From UBA868 sp016776875 (GTDB lineage Bacteria; Pseudomonadota; Gammaproteobacteria; Arenicellales; UBA868), in NCBI GenBank assembly GCA_051201585.1, contig CP179198.1:744001-808000 (forward strand): 64,000 bases of DNA, written 5' to 3'. This document shows positions 1 through 8,763 of the stretch, piece after piece (position 1 is the stretch's first letter; every line of letters starts with the position of its first letter). Both the position numbers and the translations under genes were made by a program. The notes under the pieces were generated by a model that was given only the letters and a program-made list of their open reading frames with translations, was not told the origin of the DNA and did no database searches.

Positions 1-257
1 GAGAAGCAGAAGTTGCCCGAGTAGATCTTCTTAATTATCTTAATGAAAATAAGATTGATACCCGCTTGCTTTTTGCTGGAAATCTTACTCGTCAGCCTTA
101 CATGCAGGGACGTAATTTTCGCGTCTCCGGCGATCTTAAATGTACTGATATTGTCATGAACGATACTTTTTGGCTTGGAGTGTTTCCAGGCCTTGATGAG
201 AGCCACCTTGACTTTGTTGTGGATAAATTAGAACAGTTTTTTGGGCTCGGTTTTTAA
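1..257 (+). CDS. rfbH: C-terminal end of RfbH-type CDP-4-keto-6-deoxyglucose-3-dehydrase (partial)
   Basis: The window opens inside this gene; the reading frame starts at base 3 and runs to TAA at 255-257. The 84 visible residues include TRLLFAGNLTRQPYM and a NDTFWLGVFPGL block, which are characteristic of the C-terminus of RfbH/E1, the PMP- and iron-sulfur-dependent enzyme that removes the 3-hydroxyl of CDP-4-keto-6-deoxyglucose to make 3,6-dideoxyhexoses. The catalytic His and the Cys cluster lie upstream, outside the window. It is followed 10 bp later by an SDR gene on the same strand, so it probably leads a nucleotide-sugar operon. The base composition is AT-rich like the next 6 kb. Confidence 0.85.
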   Translation, partial: EAEVARVDLLNYLNENKIDTRLLFAGNLTRQPYMQGRNFRVSGDLKCTDIVMNDTFWLGVFPGLDESHLDFVVDKLEQFFGLGF

Positions 258-267
258 TTGATATAAG

Positions 268-972
268 ATGAATCAACTATTACTTTTCGGCGCGACTGGG
301 GCGATTGGTACCGCTACACGAAATTTTTTTAAAAAAAATGGCTGGCGCGTCACTGGCGTCTCAAGAGTAAAGACTCTGAATGAAAGTGACATAGTCTGGG
401 CGCCGTTTGACGCATCGGAAGATAACAAAATAATCAGTGAGAAGTTGCGTCAGAACGGGCCGTTCGACGCCGTTTGTTGGGCGCAAGGCGCCAACTGCAC
501 TGACTCTATCTATAGCTTTGATGTTAACCAACATCAAGCGCTTTATGAAGCAAATGTTCTGTTTGTGCTGTCGACCCTGAAAACACTGCTCGAAGAGGAT
601 GTTCTTGAAAAGCCTTCACGACTATGCATTGTCAGCTCTATTTGGCAGAATCGTGCGCGTCAAACAAAACTCTCATATTGCGTGACAAAGTCTGCCCTGA
701 AAGGAGTCGTTCTTTCGCTGGCGACTGATTTCGCAATTGATGGGCATTTGATTAATGCTGTGCTTCCTGGCGTTCTTGAAACCCCAATGACACAAGCTAA
801 TTTAAGTCCGGACCAAATCGCTTTTGTAACTGAGCAAACAAAATTTGGGCGTCTGCCAACTCTGGATGATGTCTCATCGGCAATTTATTCTCTTTGTTCA
901 GTTGAGAATACCGGTGTGACTGGTCAATTTGTCGAGGTTGACCTTGGATTCTCTAATGTCCGAGTTATCTGA
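268..972 (+). CDS. SDR-family oxidoreductase in polysaccharide cluster
   Basis: A 234-residue short-chain dehydrogenase/reductase. The N-terminus carries the Rossmann motif GATGAIGTA at about residues 8-16, and the catalytic Tyr-Lys pair is seen in YCVTKSALKG near residue 139, preceded by the expected Ser in VSS. The C-terminus keeps the NAVLPGVLETPM and GQFVEVDLGF elements of the classical SDR fold. It probably reduces or oxidises a keto-sugar or a cyclitol made by its neighbours; the exact substrate cannot be read from sequence. Its last 17 bases overlap the next gene, showing translational coupling. It is AT-rich like the rest of the cluster. Confidence 0.8.
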   Translation: MNQLLLFGATGAIGTATRNFFKKNGWRVTGVSRVKTLNESDIVWAPFDASEDNKIISEKLRQNGPFDAVCWAQGANCTDSIYSFDVNQHQALYEANVLFVLSTLKTLLEEDVLEKPSRLCIVSSIWQNRARQTKLSYCVTKSALKGVVLSLATDFAIDGHLINAVLPGVLETPMTQANLSPDQIAFVTEQTKFGRLPTLDDVSSAIYSLCSVENTGVTGQFVEVDLGFSNVRVI

Positions 973-2050
973 ACTTAATGTTCGATCGCAGACTGGGTCC
1001 TATTCGATCCAATTTGGAGGCCTAGATCAATCATTAAAGCATGATCACTCAATGTCAATTTGGTTAGTGGATTCCTGCATTCTCAAACTTTATCCAAGTC
1101 TTATTTTGTTGGAACGATGTGTGCAAATTGAGGTTGACGAGTCCAAAAAAAATCTTTTAACTGTTGCAGATTGCATTGAAAAAGTTCGTAAACTTGGAGC
1201 TAATCGACATTCTCATTTTTTAGCAATCGGTGGCGGTTTTATCCAAGATCTGGCGACTATAACAGCTTCAATTTTTATGCGTGGGGTTGCGTGGACCTAT
1301 ATTCCTACGACTTTACTGGGCATGGCCGATTCATGTGTGGGTGGTAAGTCCTCGATTAATGTTGGGCGATATAAAAATCTTGCAGGAAATATCTATCCTC
1401 CGGATGAAATTTTGATTGATCCAAGTTTTATCAAGACCTTGAATGACGGTCAGCGGATAGAAGGGTTGTGCGAAGCTGTCAAAATATGTTTTGCTGACGA
1501 TGGTGATGCATTTGATCGTTGTCTTGAACTACTTTCAGTGAATTCTGGCTTGCTAGAGAGAGATAAGTTTTCGAGCCTAATTAGTTTGGCGCTTCGGACA
1601 AAGAAAAATTTTGTTGAAAAAGATGAGTTTGACACCGGAATAAGACGTTTACTTAACTTTGGGCATACTTTCGGACATGCGATTGAAGGTGCGACAAGTT
1701 TTGAGATTCCGCATGGGGTTGCAGTTGGTTATGGAATGTTAGGAGCATTGTATTTCTCGAGACTTAAAGGATGGCTTCAAACTCAAAACAGCCGTGCGGA
1801 TAAACTGGGAAGTTTAATCCTTGATTATGTTTCTCAATTGCCAGAGACCCATAGTCGTCTCTTAAAAATGACAGTTAGTGACGCAATGAGAAATTTTAAC
1901 GCGGATAAAAAACACAGCGAAGATGATTATGGCCTAATTGGAGTCCACCAGGATGGGCACTTACGCTTTGAGAAAATATCAAAAGTAAATTCTGTAGAAG
2001 AGTTGGAACTCACATTCATGTTTCTGAGAAATATTCAAAATGAAATATAG
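956..2050 (+). CDS. 3-dehydroquinate-synthase-like sugar phosphate cyclase
   Basis: A 364-residue protein of the dehydroquinate synthase superfamily. Visible hallmarks are the NAD-binding GGGFIQD, the GGKSSIN block, the Glu in GLCEAVK and the two metal-binding histidine regions in NFGHTFGHAIE and PHGVAVGYGM. I chose ATG 956, which overlaps the SDR gene, over a TTG at 929. Because it sits among RfbH, SDR and ThDP-enzyme genes and not with shikimate genes, I infer that it is a specialised sugar phosphate cyclase of secondary or polysaccharide metabolism rather than the housekeeping AroB; a duplicated AroB remains possible. Its end overlaps the start of the next gene by 11 bp. Confidence 0.8.
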   Translation: MSELSELNVRSQTGSYSIQFGGLDQSLKHDHSMSIWLVDSCILKLYPSLILLERCVQIEVDESKKNLLTVADCIEKVRKLGANRHSHFLAIGGGFIQDLATITASIFMRGVAWTYIPTTLLGMADSCVGGKSSINVGRYKNLAGNIYPPDEILIDPSFIKTLNDGQRIEGLCEAVKICFADDGDAFDRCLELLSVNSGLLERDKFSSLISLALRTKKNFVEKDEFDTGIRRLLNFGHTFGHAIEGATSFEIPHGVAVGYGMLGALYFSRLKGWLQTQNSRADKLGSLILDYVSQLPETHSRLLKMTVSDAMRNFNADKKHSEDDYGLIGVHQDGHLRFEKISKVNSVEELELTFMFLRNIQNEI

Positions 2051-3819
2051 CGATTATCTGGCTGAGTGGTTGGTTGAGCTTGGATATACAAACTGCTTTT
2101 TCGTTGCGGGAGGGAACATCATGCATCTAATCGAGAAGCTTGAGTAGCCATCTAGACTGTAAAGCTGTGGTGCATGAGGTTGCCGCAGGTATCGCGACTG
2201 AATATTTCAACGAGACTAGCGACGGGAAAAGAGCTGTTGCTTTAGTTACGGCGGGTCCTGGATTGACTAATATTGTTTCGTCTATGGCGGGAGCGTATTT
2301 GGAAAGTAGAGAGCTGTTGGTGATTGGAGGGCAAGTAAAGACGACTGATTTAGCCAAGGGAGCTCTTCGGCAGCGAGGAATTCAAGAGGTGGATGGCGTA
2401 GCAATCGCTGCACCAGTTGTAAAGAGAGCGAAACTCATTGAAAACGCGATGCCATTTTACGAGTTTCGAGATTTAGTGGCCGAGTCATGGACGCCGCGAA
2501 ATGGTCCAGTATTTCTCGAAATACCATTGGATATTCAAGCTAGGGATTGTAGTTTTGAGAAATTTGAAAAATCAATTCCGGCCTTAACTCTTCCGTTCGC
2601 CTCAACTACCGATGTCGAGATGGTTCGAGACAAGATTAAAGCTGCTAAACGCCCAGTTTTTCTTCTAGGAGGAGGGATTAATCGTGTCTGTGCACGAGAC
2701 CAAATGTCGGCTTTAGAGTCAGCTAAAATTCCTGTGGCAACAACCTGGAATGGGTTAGATCGAGTGCCAGCAGACAGTGAAGTGTACGTCGGCCGCCCAA
2801 ACACGTGGGGTCAACGAAGCGCTAACTTGATCTTGCAACAGGCGGATCTCGTAATAGCCCTAGGGACTCGACTTAGTCTCCAACAAACCGGTTTCAATTG
2901 GCAAGAGTTTGTACCGGTAGGGCATGTTATTCAAGTTGATCTGGATAACGCTGAGCTGGAAAAGGGTCATCCGAAAATCGAGTTAGGATTTTGTGCTGAT
3001 GCAAACGACTTTTTAGAGCGGCTTCTTGATGGAAATCTTGGTTCCCACGTCAATTGGCTTCGATATGCGTGGGAGGTGAAGGCAAAAGTTCCACTGATTG
3101 AAGATATAAATCATACAAAATCTGCCTTCATATCTCCCTACATTTTTTGTGATCATTTGTCTGACTGTTCTGAAAAGAGTGATGTTGTTATCCCAAGTAG
3201 TAGTGGAGGCGCCTTCACGGTGATGATGCAGACTTTTAGGCAACGACACGGGCAGATGGTTGTAACCAATAAAGGTCTGGCTTCAATGGGCTATGGGCTA
3301 TCAGGAGCTATTGGAGCTGCTATTGCAAACCCTGATCGACGAGTTATTTTGGTCGAGGGTGACGGAGGTTTTTGTCAAAATATTCAGGAATTGGGAACAG
3401 TTTCTATTAACAAATTAAATTTAAAAATTTTTATTTTTGATGATTCTGGATATGCTTCAATTCGAATGACTCAAAAGAGTTATTTTGAGGGGCGATATGT
3501 CGGGTGTGATATATCCACAGGCTTGGGAATGCCTCAGTGGCACAAGGTGTTTCCTGCTTGGAACATTCCCTCAAAAAGAATTGGACCTAAATTTCTGGAG
3601 GACGCTGAATTCAGAAAACTTTTTGACTCAAATGGGCCTGCAGCTTTCATTGTATCAATTGATCCAGAGCAGACTTATTTTCCAAAAATTACCAGCAGAA
3701 TCACGGTTGAAGGCTCTATGGAGTCTAATCCGCTTCATAAGATGACTCCTAAGCTTGAGCGGACGATACTCGATCAAGTTGGGATATTTCTTCCAGAGCA
3801 ATGTTGTGCTGAAAAGTAA
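2040..3819 (+). CDS. Thiamine-diphosphate-dependent enzyme, acetolactate-synthase family (frame break near 2140)
   Basis: About 593 residues of an AHAS-like ThDP enzyme. ATG 2040 opens MKYSDYLAEWLVELG with FVAGGNIMHLIE, then an in-frame TAG at 2145; one base removed near 2131-2145 joins it to HLDCKAVVHEVAAGIATEY, which contains the catalytic Glu of the ThDP domain. The ThDP motif is EGDGGFCQNIQE near residue 440, but the usual NN is DDSGY. The break lies on AGCT at 2137-2140 (see findings). In a cluster with RfbH the family suggests YerE-like transfer of a two-carbon unit onto a deoxy-keto-sugar, giving a branched sugar; this is inference. A standard acetolactate or other decarboxylase role is less likely given the neighbours. 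Confidence 0.75.
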
Positions 3820-3828
3820 AATACGGTT

Positions 3829-4794
3829 TTACTTATTCCCATCGGCGGCATTCAATATAGCGTCGGTCAGGCTGTAGCGAATTTCTAAAGAAAGATCGTT
3901 GCGAGCTTTAGACACGTTTGGTACGTAGCGAGCTCGATGACCATGGTTGCGCTCAGACCCTTCAATATTTATGTCTACGTTTGGATTAACAGTTTTTTTG
4001 ACGAGGTTCGCTAAATCAATAATTGATATTTCCTCATCTGAACCAAGATTATAGACCTCTCCGTCGCCGCCATTCTGCAGCATCTCTAGCAACCAAATAG
4101 CTAGGTCTCGCTGGTCTAGATAACTTCGAATCGTCGCACCGTCTCCCTTGATGGTAATTGGTAGATTATTAAGCGCATCTCGAATAAAGTTTCCAACAGC
4201 AAAATGCGCGTTAAAAGGAAGATCAGGACCTACAAACGCAAAGCAGCGCGCAATAACGTGCTCTGTTGAGGATGCTTCTTTAAGTAAAGTGCATAGATGC
4301 TCAGCAGTTCGTTTGGCAATACTATAAGCGTTATCTAAGACAAGTGGGTTTGGTGCTCCAAGATAAGTTTCTGGTATGTGACTTACATTTTGAGGTTGAG
4401 TTCCGTAGATGCCACCTGAACTTGTGAAGAGAAAACGCTTCACTTGTCGTCGATGCGCCCACTCCAAAATATTTCTGGTTCCACTAACTATTTGATCGTA
4501 CCTATGAATGGGGGATAACAGCGGACCTACGGTTGATTCTGCCGCGGCGTGGAGAACGTGGCTGAACGTTATCTCGGGTAGCGAGTCAGCCTCGAGAATA
4601 TCGCCTTCGATGAAAGTCAACCAACGCTTGACAGCAAATTCCGGATGATGCTTTTTGAACAGGGCGACATTTCGCGTTAGCACAGTTACCAAAGGGGGAT
4701 CGATTCCAGAATACTCTAACGCGCTCCAGTGGCGCAGGAGAGCGCGACCAAAAAACCCGGTTCCGCCGGTAACAAGAATTCGATCAATTTTCAT
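3829..4794 (-). CDS. NAD-dependent sugar epimerase/dehydratase (extended SDR)
   Basis: About 321 residues from ATG 4794 (a TTG at 4809 would add five residues). The N-terminus MKIDRILVTGGTGFFGRALL gives the Rossmann fold and the YxxxK catalytic pair is AYSIAKRTAEHLC near residue 155. Family members act on nucleotide-linked sugars as epimerases, dehydratases or reductases, including CDP-abequose and CDP-tyvelose enzymes. With RfbH and the ThDP enzyme nearby, a CDP-4-keto-sugar reductase is a reasonable guess but is not proven. It converges on the ThDP gene with only 9 bp between the stops, and lies 30 bp downstream of the NeuB-like gene on the same strand. Confidence 0.75.
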   Translation of the reverse strand: MKIDRILVTGGTGFFGRALLRHWSALEYSGIDPPLVTVLTRNVALFKKHHPEFAVKRWLTFIEGDILEADSLPEITFSHVLHAAAESTVGPLLSPIHRYDQIVSGTRNILEWAHRRQVKRFLFTSSGGIYGTQPQNVSHIPETYLGAPNPLVLDNAYSIAKRTAEHLCTLLKEASSTEHVIARCFAFVGPDLPFNAHFAVGNFIRDALNNLPITIKGDGATIRSYLDQRDLAIWLLEMLQNGGDGEVYNLGSDEEISIIDLANLVKKTVNPNVDINIEGSERNHGHRARYVPNVSKARNDLSLEIRYSLTDAILNAADGNK

Positions 4795-4824
4795 TATCAG
4801 CCAAGTCAAAAAATTTAAACGTGG

Positions 4825-5925
4825 CTAAATTCCCCGCTTAAAAAAGGAATCTAAGGTGGTGGGGTCTTCTTTGTATGGAGAATCAATGCTATCCATCAAT
4901 AAAGGCTCATCTTTTGTAACAGATTTAATTATCGTATGTCCGAACTTACCTAACATAAGCTCACGACTAGACATCTGACCCTTTCGTAGAGGGATCGCTA
5001 GATAAATATCGTCCTCGGTGAGCTGTTCGCCTTTTTGTAAATTCCTTTGAGCATAGACGCCCCTGACATAAGAATCCAAATATTCGATTTCACGTGCTAA
5101 AAAATTTCGGCGATGAGAAGCTGATCCACCTGACATCTCGCGAGCTTTATGCCAAGCCTTGAACCAGGCGTCAATTTGACTGGGCAAAGAAGAATATTTA
5201 GACACTTCAAACCCATCATCATTGTGATCGACATGCCGCTCAAAAGTGCGAGCGCCTTTTGCATACGCCATCATTACGGAGGAGGTCCAGTCGTGATATT
5301 CGTGGCAAGAGTATCCAATGGTTACGCCTGGATACTCGGAAATCAGGAAGTCAATCTGGTTGAGCTCGCATTCGTTATCTTCGTGCGGATATGCCGCTAC
5401 ACAATGATTTAATGCTAGAGCGATGTTCCGCTGTAGAAAAAAGTGAACAACATCATCCATGTCTTTTTTGCTCATACCGCCGGTAGATATGATTACAGGC
5501 CTTCTTGTTTTCGCAACTCTCTCTATTAGGGTCCAGTCGTTGTTATCGGCGCTCGCAATTTTTATGATCGGAAGATCGAACTCAACGCACCAATCTACAG
5601 ATTTTTCATCAAAAGGCGTTGACATGGGAATGCAACCAGATTTCCGAATCGCGTCAACTAGTACAGCAAAATCCTCTTTTGGCAGTCTAGTGTCGTTTAG
5701 CCGCTTGATATAGCGTATGTCTTCCCGACCTGTAAAACTAGAGTGAATAAAATTATCAATATCTCTAAACTGTAACTTGATTGCTGTTCGGACATTGTTG
5801 AAGCGCGCAACTTTTGAAAATTTGCTGATAATCTCAAGACCGCGTTTTAGACTCCCCTGATGATTACTGGCCATTTCCAAAACGAAAAGGTCCTCAAATA
5901 TGTGGTTACTAAGTTTCGTTCTCAT
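4825..5925 (-). CDS. N-acetylneuraminate synthase family protein (NeuB-like)
   Basis: A 366-residue NeuB-family protein from ATG 5925 (preceded by AAGAGA; an upstream TTG at 5952 is less likely). The synthase barrel shows VLEMASNHQGSL at the N-terminus, IKLQFRDIDNF, KIASADNNDWTLIERV and PVIISTGGM. The C-terminal part, with LQKGEQLTEDDI, is a SAF/antifreeze-like domain that closes the active site. Such enzymes condense phosphoenolpyruvate with a hexosamine-type sugar to make nonulosonic acids. No cytidylyltransferase or epimerase of a sialic, legionaminic or pseudaminic pathway is visible here, so the product is unknown; partners may lie upstream of the window. Confidence 0.8.
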   Translation of the reverse strand: MRTKLSNHIFEDLFVLEMASNHQGSLKRGLEIISKFSKVARFNNVRTAIKLQFRDIDNFIHSSFTGREDIRYIKRLNDTRLPKEDFAVLVDAIRKSGCIPMSTPFDEKSVDWCVEFDLPIIKIASADNNDWTLIERVAKTRRPVIISTGGMSKKDMDDVVHFFLQRNIALALNHCVAAYPHEDNECELNQIDFLISEYPGVTIGYSCHEYHDWTSSVMMAYAKGARTFERHVDHNDDGFEVSKYSSLPSQIDAWFKAWHKAREMSGGSASHRRNFLAREIEYLDSYVRGVYAQRNLQKGEQLTEDDIYLAIPLRKGQMSSRELMLGKFGHTIIKSVTKDEPLLMDSIDSPYKEDPTTLDSFFKRGI

Positions 5926-5958
5926 GTTTGGTCTCTTTTTATAATTACACAATCGGCG

Positions 5959-6904
5959 TTACTGATCCTTGTTATCAAGATTAATCCTTTCACGCTCATA
6001 TACGTGAGGCAACCCTCGAACATGATCGTGTATCGATAGAAGGTACTCGCCAATTATGCCAAAAAAAATCATGATCACTGATATAAAAAAGAACATACCA
6101 ATTACTATCGGCGCTTGTCCTGGATCAAAAGAATTCCAGTATGCAAGCTTATAGATTAGGTAATAAATAGCAGTCAGGAGACTAAGGCTCGCGACCGTCA
6201 ATCCTGTAAAAGTCATCATTCTGAGCGGCAGCTTGGAGTGTTTTACCATTCCGAGCATTGCCATATCGAAAAGAGAGTAAAAATTCTGAGAGGTAATGCC
6301 GCGTTTTCGCCGAGGCTGATCAAATTGAACCTGGGCAATTGGAAGTCCAATTTCACAGACGATCCCCCTAAAATAAGGGTATGGATCATTAATCGACCTC
6401 AAAATTTGAATGACTGATTCATCGTACAATCCGTGACCTGTCGCTCCTTTGATTAATGGTATTTCTGCCAAGGTTTCTAAAGTCGAATAGTAAGCTTCCG
6501 CGTATCATTTTCATTGCTAAAGATTCGTTGCTTGTTTTTTTTACGAGCATTGCAATTTTGTAACCGGATTCCCATTTTTCTACTAGTTGCGGAATAAGCT
6601 CTGGAGGGTCTTGTAGATCCGAAGATAAGATGACTACCGCATTTCCACTCGCCTGAAGGACGCCATGAAACGGGGAGCGGATATGTCCAAAATTTCGTGT
6701 ATTTACAATCACTTTAAGGCGAGGATCCACGGCAGCACGTTCTCGAAGAATCCCAACAGTGTTGTCTATCGACGCGTTATCTATGACTATGTGCTCGTAA
6801 TCATATGAAGTATTTTGCATGACCGTAGCAATCCGGTCGCATAGCTCGACTATATTTTCCGCCTCATTAAAGGTGGGTGTGACCACGCTTATTTTTGTAT
6901 TCAT
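5959..6904 (-). CDS. Family 2 glycosyltransferase with C-terminal membrane segments (frame break near 6495)
   Basis: About 315 residues in two frames. The N-terminal part (from ATG 6904) has ISVVTPTFNEAENI, the VIDNASIDNT nucleotide-binding stretch and the catalytic SSDLQDPPELI; the C-terminal part has AEIPLIKGATGHGLYD and two strong hydrophobic helices ending in GEYLLSIHDHVRGLP. This is the GtrB/polyprenyl-phosphate glycosyltransferase type, which charges a lipid carrier on the cytoplasmic side of the inner membrane. Removing one base at AGCT 6493-6496 joins MIR to YYSTLETLAEIPLI. It is followed 33 bp later by the NeuB-like gene and shares its strand, and closes the polysaccharide cluster. 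Confidence 0.8.
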
Positions 6905-7028
6905 TCGTTTGGCTTTTATTAAGGTCTGACGATAGGCTGGTTTGAGTATTCGTATACCTGAACTCTCATCTAGCGCAGGCTTGAGTTTTTGGATTCTGCG
7001 ATAAGATTTTCCTAGAATTAGAGAAAGA

Positions 7029-7384
7029 TGGTGGAGGCGGCGGGAATCGAACCCGCGTCCGCAAATCCGCTACTCACCGGCGACTACATGTTTAGTCTGT
7101 CAATAATCTAACCGTACGTGCCCCGACAGACAGGGTCACGGCCGGCGAGCCCGCTTAAGTTTTAGCGTATTGGGTCACGAGCACCCCATTACGCGAGCCC
7201 ATGTGATTTGATCTCTCTGGTCCTAGCCCATGGGCGAGCCGGGGGAGAGACTAGCGGGGTCTAAGCCGCTAGGGCGTAGTTGTCGTCGTTGGCAACTAAT
7301 AGTTTGCAGTTGGATTTACGAGGAGATCTGCACCTCGACATGCTCCGATGGCTTTGTAATCCACGTCGAACCCAGGTCGCCCCC
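7029..7384 (-). ncRNA. ssrA: tmRNA (transfer-messenger RNA)
   Basis: Read on the minus strand, a 356-nt RNA begins GGGGGCGACCTGGGTTCGA and ends GGTTCGATTCCCGCC plus CTCCACCA. The 5' GGGGGCG pairs with the 3' CGCCTCC as the alanine-type acceptor stem, with A as discriminator and an encoded CCA. The tag reading frame, positions 7293 down to 7261, encodes ANDDNYALAA followed by TAG, so with the alanine carried by the RNA the tag is A-ANDDNYALAA, a standard gammaproteobacterial form. It rescues ribosomes stalled on broken mRNAs. It lies 78 bp downstream of smpB, its protein partner, on the same strand. Confidence 0.97.
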
Positions 7385-7462
7385 GAGATCAAAAATACTA
7401 AACCGAGGATGAAGTATATCTGAATAGAGATTTGCTACTAAAGATGCTCTTTTTTTAACACC

Positions 7463-7936
7463 CTAGCGATTCATTTTTTGCAGGCGATGGGCCTCACGAT
7501 CCCATTCGCGTTCTCGAATGCTAGCGCGCTTGTCGTGTTGTTTTTTCCCTTTCGCCAGCGCGATTTTCAGCTTGGCTCTGCCTTTTTTCCAATATAGCGA
7601 AAGTGGCATGAGGGTATACCCTTTGCGCTCGACACCGCCGACTAACTTACTGATCTCGTGCACGTGTAATAGCAGCTTTCTGCTTCGAGTGGGGTCAGGG
7701 GTTATATGAGTTGATGTGGAGGCTAGCGGAGAAAAATAAGCGCCAAAGAGGAAGAGTTCTCCATTTCGGATGATCACATAACTTTCGGTCAATTGCGCCC
7801 GGCCGTCGCGCAGGGATTTTACTTCCCACCCCTGAAGCGCAAGACCGGCTTCAAATTCTTCTTCAATAAAATAGTCATGCCACGCCTTTTTATTTCGGGC
7901 GATGGTATTGTCATTTTTTGAAGGCTTTTTGCTCAT
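7463..7936 (-). CDS. smpB: SsrA-binding protein SmpB
   Basis: A 157-residue SmpB of normal length. It starts NTIARNKKAWHDYFIEEEFEAGL, contains GWEVKSLRDGRAQL and LFLFGAYFSPL of the OB-fold body, and ends with the basic tail GKKQHDKRASIREREWDRE that enters the decoding centre in place of mRNA. SmpB carries tmRNA to stalled ribosomes. The ssrA gene follows directly, and ratA is divergent across a 99-bp gap, an arrangement seen widely in Gammaproteobacteria. No unusual features. Confidence 0.97.
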   Translation of the reverse strand: MSKKPSKNDNTIARNKKAWHDYFIEEEFEAGLALQGWEVKSLRDGRAQLTESYVIIRNGELFLFGAYFSPLASTSTHITPDPTRSRKLLLHVHEISKLVGGVERKGYTLMPLSLYWKKGRAKLKIALAKGKKQHDKRASIREREWDREAHRLQKMNR

Positions 7937-8035
7937 TTATATGGGGTCTTTGATAAAAGAAGGTAATGGTTAACCAAACACGGCTGATTTGACCATCCAA
8001 GTATAATTGCAAAAATCAATCTCAACATTGCCACC

Positions 8036-8486
8036 GTGCCCAATATTAATCGGTCAGTCATAACCCCATACAGCGCTAGCGAAATGTTTTCGCTTGCAGG
8101 GGACGTTGATCGCTATTCAGAGTTTTTGCCTTGGTGTCGTGATTCCGTTATTTTAGAAAGAACTGAAGCTGAAGTTCTGGCCAAAATTGTGCTCGCTTAT
8201 AAAGGTTGGAATACAACCTTTACTACCCGAAACCAAATGATGCCCGATCAATTAATCGAGATGCGTTTGGTGGAAGGCGCCGCCTTTTCAAGTCTTTCAG
8301 GTGACTGGCGCTTTCGGGCGCTTGACGAGATGGCATGCGAGGTCTCGTTAGACGTCAATTTTTCATTGGCAGGAAAAGCTCGGTGGTCGGATGCTTGAGC
8401 CGATATTTAGCCGAATCTGTAATGAGCTCATTGATGCATTTATTGCACGAGCCAAGTCGCTATACGGGGAGCGGGCATTTGCCTAA
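8036..8486 (+). CDS. ratA: RatA, START-domain ribosome-association/coenzyme Q-binding protein (frame break near 8378)
   Basis: About 150 residues from GTG 8036. The first frame has NRSVITPYSASEMFSLAGDVDRYSEFLPWC and TFTTRNQM, typical of the RatA/COQ10 family with a single START-like cavity. The frame stops at TGA 8396, but one base removed at AGCT 8377-8380 gives GKL followed by LEPIFSRICNELIDAF and RAKSLYGERAFA, which matches the family C-terminus in spacing. The stop TAA is at 8484-8486, overlapping the rnfH start by 8 bp. RatA was described in E. coli as an inhibitor of 50S/30S joining; related proteins bind ubiquinone. Confidence 0.85.
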
Positions 8487-8742
8487 GATAGAAGTTGGTT
8501 ACGCATTTTTAGAGCGTCAATTCTTGAAATCACTTGATGTCAAACTTGGCGCATCTGTCAGCGAAGCGATTAATTTATCTGGGGTTCTGGAGGAGTTTCC
8601 CGAGATTAATCTGGATATTAATCCTGTCGGGATTTATTCTAAAAAAGTAACGCTCGATTCGGTCGTTAAAGGTGGTGATCGTATTGAGATCTATCGAGCG
8701 CTTCGGGTGAGTCCCAAAGAGGCGCGTCGATTGAGAAGCTAA
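8479..8742 (+). CDS. rnfH: RnfH family ubiquitin-like protein
   Basis: An 87-residue protein from a TTG at 8479 (preceded by GGGGAGCGG), beginning LPKIEVGYAFLERQFLKSL. It has the RnfH signature SGVLEEFPEINL, NPVGIYSKKVTLD and GGDRIEIYRAL, and ends in the usual basic tail PKEARRLRS. The family adopts a beta-grasp fold; a molecular function is not established. Almost always found beside ratA, here overlapping it by 8 bp. A longer upstream frame exists but belongs to ratA. Confidence 0.88.
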   Translation: MPKIEVGYAFLERQFLKSLDVKLGASVSEAINLSGVLEEFPEINLDINPVGIYSKKVTLDSVVKGGDRIEIYRALRVSPKEARRLRS

Positions 8743-8763
8743 GAAAAAGCAATCAAAACAGTC

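Noticed and set aside
2040..2147. Programmed ribosomal frameshifting at the AGCT sites
   Set aside because: No shared slippery heptamer, stop context or Shine-Dalgarno-like element is seen, the stop distance varies widely, and the affected genes are unrelated.
2140..3819. Separate shorter ThDP enzyme starting at TTG 2140
   Set aside because: The upstream frame from ATG 2040 encodes the expected family N-terminus, so this is one gene with a single-base break, not an independent start.
7230..7412. A 60-residue open frame on the plus strand
   Set aside because: It lies antisense to the tmRNA gene and has no family features.
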